A stretch of DNA of 64,000 nt from Marisediminicola sp040546025 (GCF_040546025.1 NZ_JBEPNA010000003.1:186001-250000); one strand, 5' to 3'. Numbered from the stretch's first letter, positions 8,562 to 16,704 are shown. Program-made: numbers and translations. Notes: generated by a model not told the origin, from the sequence alone.

Positions 8562-8639
8562 CTCGCCGAGTGTGCCTCGTATCGCCGAGTGTGCCTGTTC
8601 CTGCGGGCACTGTCGGCGATACGAGGCACTCTCGGCGAG
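8562..8639. repeat. long imperfect palindrome, 34-bp arms
   Basis: The arms 8562-8595 and 8606-8639 are inverted repeats pairing at 31 of 34 positions around a 10-nt loop. Each arm is itself built from repeats: CGCCGAGTGTGCC occurs at 8564-8576 and again at 8583-8595. There is no T tract, so it is not a standard terminator, though it lies between the convergent E2 and DinB genes and may block read-through. A related shorter palindrome lies at 9274-9336. Confidence 0.75.
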
Positions 8640-8671
8640 ATTGTGCCCCTCCATGCTGTGCCGCGCTCCGG

Positions 8672-9181
8672 CTACTCCCCGACGACGCCGTCGATCGCCT
8701 CGCGGAGCAGGTCGGCGTGGCCGCAGTGCCGCGCTGTCTCCTCGATCAGGTGCACGAGGATCCAGCGCAGCGAGAACTGGCTGCCGCTCCGCGACGCCCC
8801 GACCGACACTGCATCCAGCGCGGCGCCCTCGATCCCGGCACGCGTCCGAGCACAGGAGGACTCGTAGAGCTCGCGCAACGTGTCGGGGCCGTCGTGCGCT
8901 GCGGAGTGGAACTCCCAGTCCTCGTCGGAATCGAATGGGGCGCTGGCCCACGGCTCGGGTAGCTGGCGGCCGAGGAAGACCTGCTGGATCCAGCTGTCCT
9001 CGACATAGGAGAGGTGCTTGAGCAGGCCGGCAAGGGTGAGACTCGAGGTCGGAAGGCGCTGATTCAGCTGGTCCCGGTCGAGACCCGCCGCCTTCATGAG
9101 CAGCGTGGCCCGCTGGTAGTCGAGAAACTGCGTGAGCGTCGTGCGCTCGTCGGCGGTGGTTGCGGGGTCAGAGCGCATCAT
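8672..9181 (-). CDS. DinB/DUF664 family protein
   Basis: A 169-residue protein of the DinB-like four-helix family (DUF664 type), the group that includes bacillithiol- and mycothiol-linked S-transferases and many uncharacterised metal proteins. Candidate metal ligands are His54 in LLKHLSYVEDSW and the helix with HLIEETARHCGHADLLREAIDG near the C-terminus. Two adjacent ATG codons (9181 and 9178) could serve as start; neither has a strong ribosome binding site. It faces the bkd operon tail to tail. Role unknown. Confidence 0.85.
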   Translation of the reverse strand: MMRSDPATTADERTTLTQFLDYQRATLLMKAAGLDRDQLNQRLPTSSLTLAGLLKHLSYVEDSWIQQVFLGRQLPEPWASAPFDSDEDWEFHSAAHDGPDTLRELYESSCARTRAGIEGAALDAVSVGASRSGSQFSLRWILVHLIEETARHCGHADLLREAIDGVVGE

Positions 9182-9273
9182 GCCCCCAGCGTCTCACGGA
9201 GGCGACGGCAGCGGCAGCGGCTGCCAGCGCCACCTGCCAGCGCGAGCAGTCGGTGGTGGACGCTGTCGCTCTA

Positions 9274-9336
9274 GCCGAGAGTACGGGTTTCGGCTCTTCC
9301 CTGGCGCAATGAGGAACCACTTCGCGTACTCTCGGC
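9274..9336. repeat. inverted repeat with 12-bp arms
   Basis: GCCGAGAGTACG (9274-9285) and CGTACTCTCGGC (9325-9336) are perfect inverted repeats with 39 bp between them. The arms share the GCCGAGAGT core with the long palindrome at 8562-8639. The following 50 bp (to about 9390) is an alternating G/C-rich low-complexity run. It lies between the two minus-strand genes DinB and TetR. Confidence 0.6.
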
Positions 9337-9397
9337 GCGAGCTCAGGCGTGAGCGCGGGCGTGGGCGCGGGCGCGAGCTCGCGCGGTTGAGGCGCGG

Positions 9398-10003
9398 CTA
9401 CGGCGCGAGCGTCGCGAGCGCCATCTCTTCGAGCAGCGACCGCACGACTGAGCGCGGTGCACCTCCGCTGATCCGCGCGCTGTGCGGGGTCGAGTTGATC
9501 AGGCCGAACGTGGCGTGGGCCCGGATGCGCAGGGCAGCAGCATCCGCGCCGGGATGCAGGTCTGACAGCACCCTCACCCACAGCTCGACGTAGCGGCGCT
9601 GCAGCGCACGAACCTGGCGGCGGTCGGTGTCGTCGAGGCTGTCGAGATCGCGGTCCTGCACCCGGATCACGTCGGGGTCGCCGAGCGCGAAGTCGACATG
9701 AAACCGTACGAGAGCGGCGAGCGCATCATGGGCATCCGCCGCCCCCGCGATCACGGCCTCGCCGCCGGACAACAGGCTCTCGCTCACCTCGACGAGCAAC
9801 GCGGCGAGAACGGCCTGCTTGCTGCTGAAGTGCCGGTAGACGGCCGGACCGCTGATGCCCACCGCCGCACCCAGCTCCTCGATCGAGACGCCGTTGAATC
9901 CGCGGGCGGCAAACATGCGGGCGGCGGCCGACAGCAGCGCGTCGCGCCGGTCGGCCTTGGCTCGCCCGCGCACGGTGAGCGGTGCTGGCACGGCGTCCAC
10001 CAC
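9398..10003 (-). CDS. TetR family transcriptional regulator (acyl-CoA operon)
   Basis: A 201-residue TetR-family repressor. The N-terminal helix-turn-helix spans about residues 18-64 (MFAARGFNGVSIEELGAAVG then ISGPAVYRHFSSKQAVLAAL); the C-terminal ligand domain resembles regulators of acyl-CoA catabolism. GGAGG precedes the start on the minus strand. It is divergent from the carboxylase/acyl-CoA dehydrogenase operon, and a 20-bp inverted repeat (10025-10044) lies in the shared 133-bp promoter region, so it most likely represses that operon and itself, with a CoA thioester as probable inducer. Confidence 0.92.
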   Translation of the reverse strand: MVDAVPAPLTVRGRAKADRRDALLSAAARMFAARGFNGVSIEELGAAVGISGPAVYRHFSSKQAVLAALLVEVSESLLSGGEAVIAGAADAHDALAALVRFHVDFALGDPDVIRVQDRDLDSLDDTDRRQVRALQRRYVELWVRVLSDLHPGADAAALRIRAHATFGLINSTPHSARISGGAPRSVVRSLLEEMALATLAP

Positions 10004-10024
10004 GTTTCTCCCCCTCCTCGCTTA

Positions 10025-10044
10025 TCACTGGACAATTCCAGTGA
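10025..10044. promoter_or_regulatory. TetR operator candidate
   Basis: TCACTGG (10025-10031) and CCAGTGA (10038-10044) are perfect 7-bp inverted repeats with a 6-bp spacer, 22 bp upstream of the tetR start and 93 bp upstream of the carboxylase start. Placement and size fit an operator shared by the divergent genes. Confidence 0.5.
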
Positions 10045-10136
10045 ATGAACGCTAACCTAATTCGAGTTAAGAAGCACTAACCGAGATTGCCCACGAGGCG
10101 AGAACGAGGCGCCGACCAGCGCGAGATGAGAAGTCG

Positions 10137-11744
10137 ATGGAGACTCTGAGGAGCAGGCTGAGCGCCGCGGATGCCGCATTCCGCAGCAACGACGAGGCGC
10201 AGCGCGGCCTTTCGGCCGAACTGCGCGAGCGACTCGCGACAACGGCCCTCGGCGGTCCGCCCGCCTCCCGCGAGCGCCATGTCGCGCGCGGCAAGCTCCT
10301 GCCCCGCGAGCGCATCGACGCCCTGCTCGATCAGGGCAGCCCGTTCCTCGAGATCGCCCCGCTCGCCGCCAACGGCCTGTACGGCGACGAGTGCCCGGGG
10401 GCCGGCGTGATTGCCGGTATCGGCCTCGTGCACGGCCGGCACGTGCTCGTCATCTCGAACGACGCGACCGTCAAGGGCGGCACCTACTACCCGATGACGG
10501 TCAAGAAGCACCTGCGCGCCCAAGAGATCGCCGCCGAGAACCGCCTGCCCTGCATCTACCTCGTCGATTCCGGCGGCGCCTATCTCCCGATGCAGGACGA
10601 GGTGTTCCCCGACCGGGACCACTTCGGGCGCATCTTCTTCAATCAGGCGCGGATGTCTGCGGCAAAGATCCCGCAGATCGCCGCGGTTCTCGGGTCCTGC
10701 ACCGCCGGCGGCGCCTACGTGCCCGCGATGAGCGACGAGAGCGTCATCGTGCGCGGCCAGGGCACGATCTTCCTCGGCGGCCCGCCGCTCGTGAAGGCGG
10801 CCATTGGCGAGATCGTGACCGCGGAGGAGCTTGGCGGGGGAGACGTGCACGCCCGGGTATCCGGCGTGACCGACCATCTCGCCGAGAACGACGCCCACGC
10901 GCTGCAGCTCGTGCGCGACATCGTGCAGACGCTCCCGCGACCCGCGGACCCGGCCTGGGAGATCCTGCCCGTGCGGGAGCCGGCGGCCGACGTCGACGAG
11001 CTGTACGGGGCAGTGCCGCTCGACGTGCAGGGCAAGTGGGACGTGCACGAGGTCATCGCCAGGCTCGTCGACGCGAGCGAGCTCCACGAGTTCAAGCGCG
11101 AGTACGGCACGACCCTCGTCACGGGATTCGCGAGAATCCACGGGCACCCGGTCGGCATCGTCGCCAACAACGGGGTGCTGTTCAGCGAGTCGGCTCTGAA
11201 GGCTGCCCACTTCATCGAGCTCTGCGACCAGCGCGGCATCCCGCTCGTCTTCCTGCAGAACATCTCCGGCTTCATGGTCGGCAAGGACTACGAGGCCGGC
11301 GGCATCGCCAAGCACGGCGCCAAGATGGTCACCGCCGTCGCGAGCGCCCGCGTCCCGAAGCTCACGGTGGTCATCGGGGGCTCCTTCGGCGCCGGCAACT
11401 ACTCGATGTGCGGGCGCGCCTACAGCCCGAGATTCCTCTGGATGTGGCCCGGCAGCCGCATCTCTGTCATGGGCGGCGCCCAGGCCGCCTCGGTGCTCTC
11501 GACGATCCGCCGCGACCAGCTCGACGCGCGCGGCGAGGAATGGACTGCCGAGGACGAGGCGGCGTTCAAGAAGCCCATCGCCGACCAGTACGACACCCAG
11601 GGCAGCGCCTACTACTCCACCGCGCGGCTCTGGGACGACGGCGTCATCGACCCCGCCGACACCCGCACCGTGCTCGGGCTCGCGCTCGACGTGTGCGCGC
11701 GAACACCGCTGCCCGAGACGGCCTTCGGCCTGTTCAGGATGTGA
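10137..11744 (+). CDS. accD1: acyl-CoA carboxylase carboxyltransferase (beta) subunit, methylcrotonyl-CoA type
   Basis: A 535-residue biotin-dependent carboxyltransferase. Both crotonase-fold halves are present, with the acyl-CoA and carboxybiotin oxyanion regions LVDSGGAYLPMQ and SCTAGGAYVPAMSDE in the N-half and GGSFGAGNYSMCGRAYSPRFLW in the C-half. These and the overall length match the 3-methylcrotonyl-CoA carboxylase branch rather than the acetyl/propionyl-CoA type. It is the first gene of the operon and its TGA lies next to the start of the biotin-carrying subunit. Step: 3-methylcrotonyl-CoA to 3-methylglutaconyl-CoA in leucine breakdown. Confidence 0.92.
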   Translation: METLRSRLSAADAAFRSNDEAQRGLSAELRERLATTALGGPPASRERHVARGKLLPRERIDALLDQGSPFLEIAPLAANGLYGDECPGAGVIAGIGLVHGRHVLVISNDATVKGGTYYPMTVKKHLRAQEIAAENRLPCIYLVDSGGAYLPMQDEVFPDRDHFGRIFFNQARMSAAKIPQIAAVLGSCTAGGAYVPAMSDESVIVRGQGTIFLGGPPLVKAAIGEIVTAEELGGGDVHARVSGVTDHLAENDAHALQLVRDIVQTLPRPADPAWEILPVREPAADVDELYGAVPLDVQGKWDVHEVIARLVDASELHEFKREYGTTLVTGFARIHGHPVGIVANNGVLFSESALKAAHFIELCDQRGIPLVFLQNISGFMVGKDYEAGGIAKHGAKMVTAVASARVPKLTVVIGGSFGAGNYSMCGRAYSPRFLWMWPGSRISVMGGAQAASVLSTIRRDQLDARGEEWTAEDEAAFKKPIADQYDTQGSAYYSTARLWDDGVIDPADTRTVLGLALDVCARTPLPETAFGLFRM

Positions 11745-11749
11745 CGGAC

Positions 11750-13843
11750 ATGAAGGACATGACGACCCCGACCTCTGCGCCCTTCCACAGCGTGCTCGTC
11801 GCCAACCGCGGCGAGATCGCCTGCCGGATCATCCGCACGCTGCGGAGCCTCGGCATCCGCTCCGTCGCGGTCTACAGCGATGCGGACCGCGGCGCCCGGC
11901 ACGTGCTCGAGGCCGATCTCGCCGTGCGGATCGGTCCGGCGGCTGCCGCCGACAGCTACCTGAGCGTCGCCGCGATCGTTGACGCGGCGACCCGCGCCGG
12001 CGCCCAGGCGATCCACCCCGGCTACGGGTTCCTCTCCGAGAATGCCGCACTCGCCACCGCCTGCGCGGAGGCGGGCATGGTCTTCATCGGGCCGGGCGCG
12101 CGTGCGCTCGACATCATGGGCGACAAGATCCGGTCGAAGCTCCACGTGTCCGGGCGCGGCGTGCCCGTGATCCCCGGCACCGACGAGCCGGCGATGGACG
12201 ACGATGCCCTCGCCGCCGCGGCCGAGCGCACCGGGTACCCGCTGCTGATCAAGCCCAGCGCGGGGGGAGGAGGGAAGGGGATGCAGGTCGTCCGCACTCC
12301 CGCCGAGCTGCCCGCCGGCCTCGCCGCTGCCCGACGCATCGCCCGCGCGGCGTTCGGCGACGACACGCTGCTGCTCGAACGTCTCATCGACCGGCCGCGG
12401 CACATCGAGGTGCAGGTGCTCGCCGACCGCCACGGCACCGTCGTGCACCTCGCCGAGCGGGAGTGCTCGCTGCAGCGACGGCACCAAAAGGTCATCGAGG
12501 AGGCTCCATCGCCCCTGCTCGACGACCTCACGCGCGCGCGGATCGGCGAGGCGGCCTGCGAGGTGGCGCGCAGCGTGGGGTACGTCGGTGCCGGCACGGT
12601 CGAGTTCCTCGTGTCGGCGCAGCGACCGGACGAGTTCTTCTTCATGGAGATGAACGCCCGGCTGCAGGTCGAGCATCCCGTCACCGAGATGGTCACCGGG
12701 ATCGACCTCGTCGAGTGGCAGGTGCGCATCGCCGCGGGCGAGCCGCTCACACTCCGCCAGGATGCGATCGCGCTCCGCGGGCATGCGATCGAGGCGCGGG
12801 TCTACGCCGAGGACCCCGAGCACGGCTTCCTTCCCGGCACCGGACGCGTTCTCGCCCTCACCGAACCTGCGCTTCCCGGCATCCGGATCGACAGCTCGCT
12901 GCGCGTCGGCGGCGCGATCACAGCCGACTACGACCCCATGCTCGCCAAGGTCATCGCCTGGGGACACGACCGCGGCGAGGCGATCGCCCGTCTCGACACG
13001 GCGCTGCGCCACACCACGCTGCTCGGTGTGCAGAGCAACATCGAATACCTGCGGCTGCTGCTGGCCGACCCGGCCGTGCTCGCGGGCGACCTCGACACGT
13101 CGCTCATCGAGCGGGTGCTTCCCTTTCTCGCCTTCGAGAAGCCGGATGCCGCCGCGCTCGCCGCCGCCGCCCTGCTCCTGCATGCCGAACGTGAGCGGAG
13201 TGCCGACACGGTATGGTCGGCGCCGAGCGGCTGGCGGCTCGGCGCCGCGAAGCCCACCCGCTACCTGTTCCGCGTTCCCGGGTCCGGCGACGTCGACGTG
13301 CTCGTGACGGGGACGACGGATGCCGCGGTCGTGGTCGTGGCCGGAGGCCCACTCGCCGCGAGCCTGGTCGAGACCGCCGCGAACTCGTTCCTCGTCACCG
13401 TCGACGGCACCGCGAGCCGCGTGGCCATGGCGCGCGACGGCCAGGAGCTCTGGATCGCCCGGGACGGCACGTGCTGGCGCTGGGGAGCCCTCGACCGCCG
13501 CGACGAGCTCGCCGCGGCGCTCGCCGACCGCGACCGCAGCGTCGGCCCGGTCAGCCCCGAAGTGCGCTCGCCCATGCCCGGCACCGTGGTCGCGGTGCAT
13601 GCCGCGACCGGTCAAAACGTCACGGCCGGGCAGAGGCTCGTCACCGTGGAGGCGATGAAGATGGAGCACACCCTTCTCGCCCCCATCGACGGCTCGGTCA
13701 CGATCGCCGTGGCCGAGGGCGACCTCGTGCGACTCGACGCGGTCGTCGCAACCGTCGCGCCCCCCGAGATTCCCGCATCCACCACCGAACCCGCGGCCGG
13801 TCCACAAGACCCCGCGGCCATGCACAGCAAGGAGACAGCATGA
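11750..13843 (+). CDS. accA1: acyl-CoA carboxylase biotin carboxylase/carrier (alpha) subunit
   Basis: A 697-residue protein joining an N-terminal biotin carboxylase (ANRGEIACRIIRTLRSLGI at the start, the ATP-grasp glycine-rich loop SAGGGGKGM, and the catalytic region EMNARLQVEHPVTEM) to a C-terminal biotinyl domain with acceptor Lys637 in VEAMKMEHT. It pairs with the preceding carboxyltransferase. Start choice: ATG 11750 has AGGA ten bases upstream; GTG 11741 (overlapping the previous stop) and ATG 11759 are alternatives differing by three residues each. Its TGA overlaps the ATG of the acyl-CoA dehydrogenase. Confidence 0.92.
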   Translation: MKDMTTPTSAPFHSVLVANRGEIACRIIRTLRSLGIRSVAVYSDADRGARHVLEADLAVRIGPAAAADSYLSVAAIVDAATRAGAQAIHPGYGFLSENAALATACAEAGMVFIGPGARALDIMGDKIRSKLHVSGRGVPVIPGTDEPAMDDDALAAAAERTGYPLLIKPSAGGGGKGMQVVRTPAELPAGLAAARRIARAAFGDDTLLLERLIDRPRHIEVQVLADRHGTVVHLAERECSLQRRHQKVIEEAPSPLLDDLTRARIGEAACEVARSVGYVGAGTVEFLVSAQRPDEFFFMEMNARLQVEHPVTEMVTGIDLVEWQVRIAAGEPLTLRQDAIALRGHAIEARVYAEDPEHGFLPGTGRVLALTEPALPGIRIDSSLRVGGAITADYDPMLAKVIAWGHDRGEAIARLDTALRHTTLLGVQSNIEYLRLLLADPAVLAGDLDTSLIERVLPFLAFEKPDAAALAAAALLLHAERERSADTVWSAPSGWRLGAAKPTRYLFRVPGSGDVDVLVTGTTDAAVVVVAGGPLAASLVETAANSFLVTVDGTASRVAMARDGQELWIARDGTCWRWGALDRRDELAAALADRDRSVGPVSPEVRSPMPGTVVAVHAATGQNVTAGQRLVTVEAMKMEHTLLAPIDGSVTIAVAEGDLVRLDAVVATVAPPEIPASTTEPAAGPQDPAAMHSKETA

Positions 13844-15006
13844 GCTACGAACTCACCGCCGAGCACACGGCACTTCAGGCCTCGGTGCGCGACTTCGCCG
13901 ACACCGTCGTCGCGCCGGCCGCATACAAGTACGACACGAAACGCGAGCTGCCGTACGAGATCATCGCTCAGATGGGCGAGATGGGACTTTTCGGGCTTCC
14001 GCTGCCCGTGGAATACGGTGGGCAGGGCAAGGACTACCTTTCGCTGTGCCTCGCCGTCGAGGAGCTCGCGCGCGCCGACCAGAGCATCGCGGTCACCCTC
14101 GAGGCGGGCGTCGGCCTCGGCGTCATGCCGCTGTTCCGCAGCGGCACCGACGCGCAGAAGGCAGAGTGGCTGCCCCGGCTGGCCAGCGGCGAGGCGCTCG
14201 CCGCCTTCGGGCTGACCGAGGCCGACGCGGGGTCGGATGCCGCGGGCACGAAGACGACCGCGGTGCTCGAGAACGGCGAGTGGGTCATCAACGGAAGCAA
14301 GCAGTTCATCACCAACTCGGGCACGAGGATCACGCGGCTCGTGACGATCACGGCGGTGACGGGGGAGTCGGAGCGCGCCGACGGCTCCATCAAGAAGGAG
14401 CTCTCGGCGATCCTCGTGCCGACGCCGATCGAGGGGCTCACCGTCGAGCCCGCCTACGACAAGGTCGGCTGGCACACCTCCGACACGCATCCGCTGACGC
14501 TCAGGAACGTGCGCGTGCCGGAGGCGAACCTGCTCGGCGAACGGGGCCGCGGCTTCGCCAACTTCGTCGAGACCCTCGACGAGGGCCGCATCGCCTTTGC
14601 CGCGCTGTGCACGGGCGCCGCCCAGGGCTGCCTCGAGGAGTCGCTGAGCTACGCCGGCAGCCGCAACGTCTTCGGCCGGCCGATCGGCTCGAACCAGCAC
14701 ATCGCGTTCAAGCTCGCCCGCATGCAGGCGCGGGTGTACACCGCGCGGCTCGCCTACTACGACGCCGTAGCCCGGATGATGCGCGGCGAGCCGTTCAAGA
14801 TGCAGGCCTCGATCGCCAAGATGGTCGGCAGCGAGGCCGCGATGGACAACGCGAGAGACGCGACCCAGATCTTCGGCGGCTACGGGTTCATGAACGAGAA
14901 CCCCGTCGCGCGCCACTACCGGGATTCCAAGGTGCTCGAGCTCGGGGAGGGCACGACAGAGGTGCAGCTCATGGTCATCTCCCGCGCCATCGGGTTCCCG
15001 GGCTAG
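13840..15006 (+). CDS. acyl-CoA dehydrogenase (leucine/branched-chain catabolism)
   Basis: A 388-residue FAD-dependent acyl-CoA dehydrogenase. Signatures: AFGLTEADAGSDAAGTKTTA (flavin/substrate region) and QIFGGYGFMNENPVARHYRD near the C-terminus. The context predicts isovaleryl-CoA dehydrogenase. However, the catalytic base appears to be Glu370 in LGEGTTEVQ, the position used by short- and medium-chain enzymes, whereas classical isovaleryl-CoA dehydrogenases carry Gly/Ala there and use a Glu elsewhere. The exact branched substrate is therefore open. It overlaps the upstream gene as ATGA and has AAGGAG just before the start. Confidence 0.92.
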   Translation: MSYELTAEHTALQASVRDFADTVVAPAAYKYDTKRELPYEIIAQMGEMGLFGLPLPVEYGGQGKDYLSLCLAVEELARADQSIAVTLEAGVGLGVMPLFRSGTDAQKAEWLPRLASGEALAAFGLTEADAGSDAAGTKTTAVLENGEWVINGSKQFITNSGTRITRLVTITAVTGESERADGSIKKELSAILVPTPIEGLTVEPAYDKVGWHTSDTHPLTLRNVRVPEANLLGERGRGFANFVETLDEGRIAFAALCTGAAQGCLEESLSYAGSRNVFGRPIGSNQHIAFKLARMQARVYTARLAYYDAVARMMRGEPFKMQASIAKMVGSEAAMDNARDATQIFGGYGFMNENPVARHYRDSKVLELGEGTTEVQLMVISRAIGFPG

Positions 15007-15032
15007 AGTCCAGACGAGCGAGGGAGCAGCGG

Positions 15033-15515
15033 ATGCCGGAACGCGAGCGAATTGAGCAGCGGGGCCTCTTCTTCGAGGAGTTCGACCTCGGGGCGATCTA
15101 CCTGCACCGCCCCGGGCGCACCGTCACCGAGGCCGACAACGTGTTGTTCTCGACCATGACGATGAACCAGCAGGCATTGCATCTGGATGCGGCGTTCGCG
15201 GCTGAGCAGCCGTTCGGCCAGCGACTCGTGAACTCGATGTTCACGCTCGCGACGATTGTCGGCAGCTCGGTGGCCCAGCTCACTCAGGGCACCATCGTGG
15301 CGAACCTCGGCTTCGAGAAGGTGGAATTCCCGCATCCGCTGTTCCACGGCGACACGCTCTACTCCGAGACCATCGTCACGGCCAAACGGCTCTCCGGGTC
15401 GAGGCCGGGGCAGGGCATCGTCAGGCTCGAGCACACCGGACGCAACCAGTCCGGCGTGGTCGTCGCGACGGCCGTGCGGTCCACGCTCGTCTGGTGCGAG
15501 GGTGCGCGGCCATGA
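15033..15515 (+). CDS. MaoC family dehydratase/hydratase
   Basis: A 160-residue single hot-dog-fold protein of the MaoC family. The catalytic region is visible around TMNQQALHLDAAFA with an Asn/Asp-His arrangement typical of (R)-specific hydratases. By position it matches M. tuberculosis Rv2499c, reported to act with Rv2498c as a hydratase for itaconyl-CoA and methylglutaconyl-CoA type substrates. Here it would hydrate 3-methylglutaconyl-CoA between the carboxylase and lyase steps. ATG 15033 has GAGGGAG upstream; its TGA overlaps the ATG of the lyase gene. Confidence 0.85.
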   Translation: MPERERIEQRGLFFEEFDLGAIYLHRPGRTVTEADNVLFSTMTMNQQALHLDAAFAAEQPFGQRLVNSMFTLATIVGSSVAQLTQGTIVANLGFEKVEFPHPLFHGDTLYSETIVTAKRLSGSRPGQGIVRLEHTGRNQSGVVVATAVRSTLVWCEGARP

Positions 15516-16321
15516 CCTTTGTGCTCGGGCCCGCGCTGCTGTTCTGCCCGGCAGACCGGCCCGACCGGTACGCCAAGGCGGCGGATCGCGCGGATGCCGT
15601 GATCCTCGACCTCGAGGACTCCGTCGCCCCCGAGCGCCGCGCCGCCGCGCGTGAGGCGCTGTTGGCGCATCCGCTCGATCCCGCGCGCACGGTCGTTCGG
15701 ATCAACGCCGCGCAGTCGACCGACTTCCGCGCCGATCTCGCCGCGGTCCGGCGCAGCGGATACCGCACCGTGATGCTGCCCAAGGTCGCCGGCGTGCGGG
15801 ACCTCGCCGGTTTCGGATCGCTCGAGATCATCGCGCTGTGCGAGACCGCCTCCGGAATCGTCGCCGCGAACCGGATAGCCGGGCACCCGAATGTCGTCGC
15901 GCTGATGTGGGGAGCGGAAGACCTCGTCGCCTCCCTCGGGGGCACCTCGAGCAGGTTCGCCGACGGCCGCTACCGGCAGGTCGCCCGCCATGCCCGCTCG
16001 GCGGTCCTGCTCGCCGCGGGCGCCGCTGGCCGGGCCGCGATCGACGCCGTACACCTCGATATTGCCGACGTCGACGGACTCGGGGCCGAGGCGGAGGATG
16101 CCGCCGCGAGCGGCTTCGCGGCCGTCGCGTGCATCCATCCCGGACAGGTGTCCACGATCCGGGCCGCGTTCCGCCCGAGCGAGCACGAGGTCGCCGCCGC
16201 GCGAGAGATGATCGCCGCGGCCGATGGCGGCGTGTTCCGGTTCCGCGGCCGGATGATCGACGGGCCGGTGCTCGCCCAGGCCGCCGAGGTCGTCCGACGC
16301 GCTGGCGATCCCGCGAGGTGA
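15512..16321 (+). CDS. citE: HpcH/HpaI (CitE-like) CoA-ester lyase
   Basis: A 269-residue TIM-barrel lyase of the citrate lyase beta-like family. Family features: LLFCPADRPDRYAKA at the N-terminus, VILDLEDSV with acidic metal-site residues, TVMLPKV and MWGAEDLVASLGG. No citrate lyase alpha/gamma genes are present, so it is not citrate lyase itself. The mycobacterial counterpart in the same gene set, Rv2498c, has been reported to cleave (R)-HMG-CoA and (R)-citramalyl-CoA. It is therefore predicted to end the leucine pathway (acetyl-CoA plus acetoacetate) and perhaps serve itaconate breakdown. Start ATG 15512 overlaps the upstream stop. Confidence 0.85.
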   Translation: MTFVLGPALLFCPADRPDRYAKAADRADAVILDLEDSVAPERRAAAREALLAHPLDPARTVVRINAAQSTDFRADLAAVRRSGYRTVMLPKVAGVRDLAGFGSLEIIALCETASGIVAANRIAGHPNVVALMWGAEDLVASLGGTSSRFADGRYRQVARHARSAVLLAAGAAGRAAIDAVHLDIADVDGLGAEAEDAAASGFAAVACIHPGQVSTIRAAFRPSEHEVAAAREMIAAADGGVFRFRGRMIDGPVLAQAAEVVRRAGDPAR

Positions 16322-16472
16322 CCGGCGTGGTCACGGGCGCACGGCGGAGTTCCCCTGGCTTGCCGAATTCACGGCGAACTCTGCAATCCACCGGCGTGTC
16401 GCGACATTCAAGCTTCGGTTGACGGTAAGACTCGGAATCGTGCACACAGAGGGTGCAGAGGAGGGGTCGGGG

Positions 16473-16649
16473 ATGGCGCGACATCGGTTCAACAGGGGGC
16501 TCACCTTTTCGAGGGCGCGACATCGCGCTCCGGGACGGGCACAGCGTGTCGCCGAGCACGGATTGCATTCCGTGATCGTTGCCGTCGCAGCCGCCATGCT
16601 CGTCATGGCAATGGTGGGAAGCGATCCGGTGGCAAACGCCCGCACCTGA
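16473..16649 (+). CDS. small single-pass membrane protein (58 aa)
   Basis: A 58-residue frame starting at ATG 16473 with an excellent ribosome binding site (GAGGAGGGG, 16458-16466) six bases upstream and an intrinsic terminator 18 bp after the stop. The first 30 residues are strongly basic (many Arg and His); residues 33-48 form one hydrophobic helix (SVIVAVAAAMLVMAMVG). No family is recognised. The combination of ribosome binding site, helix and terminator makes a real small gene likely. Confidence 0.6.
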   Translation: MARHRFNRGLTFSRARHRAPGRAQRVAEHGLHSVIVAVAAAMLVMAMVGSDPVANART

Positions 16650-16666
16650 TCTTCCCCCAACGCAGG

Positions 16667-16704
16667 AAATCGCCGCCCCTTATCGAGGGGCGGCGATTTC
16701 GTTT
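16667..16704. terminator. intrinsic terminator (bidirectional)
   Basis: AAATCGCCGCCCC (16667-16679) and GGGGCGGCGATTT (16687-16699) are perfect 13-bp arms around a 7-nt loop, followed by CGTTT. It ends the small-protein transcript on the plus strand and, being symmetrical with A/T-rich ends, can also end the convergent PEBP gene. Confidence 0.88.

Noticed and set aside
6211..8610. A 799-codon minus-strand frame over the E1 beta and E2 genes
   Set aside because: Antisense shadow; low-complexity Arg/Asp-rich translation with no family resemblance, opposite two clear enzymes.
15512..16321. Citrate lyase beta subunit
   Set aside because: No alpha or gamma (acyl carrier) subunit genes are present, and the context is acyl-CoA catabolism.
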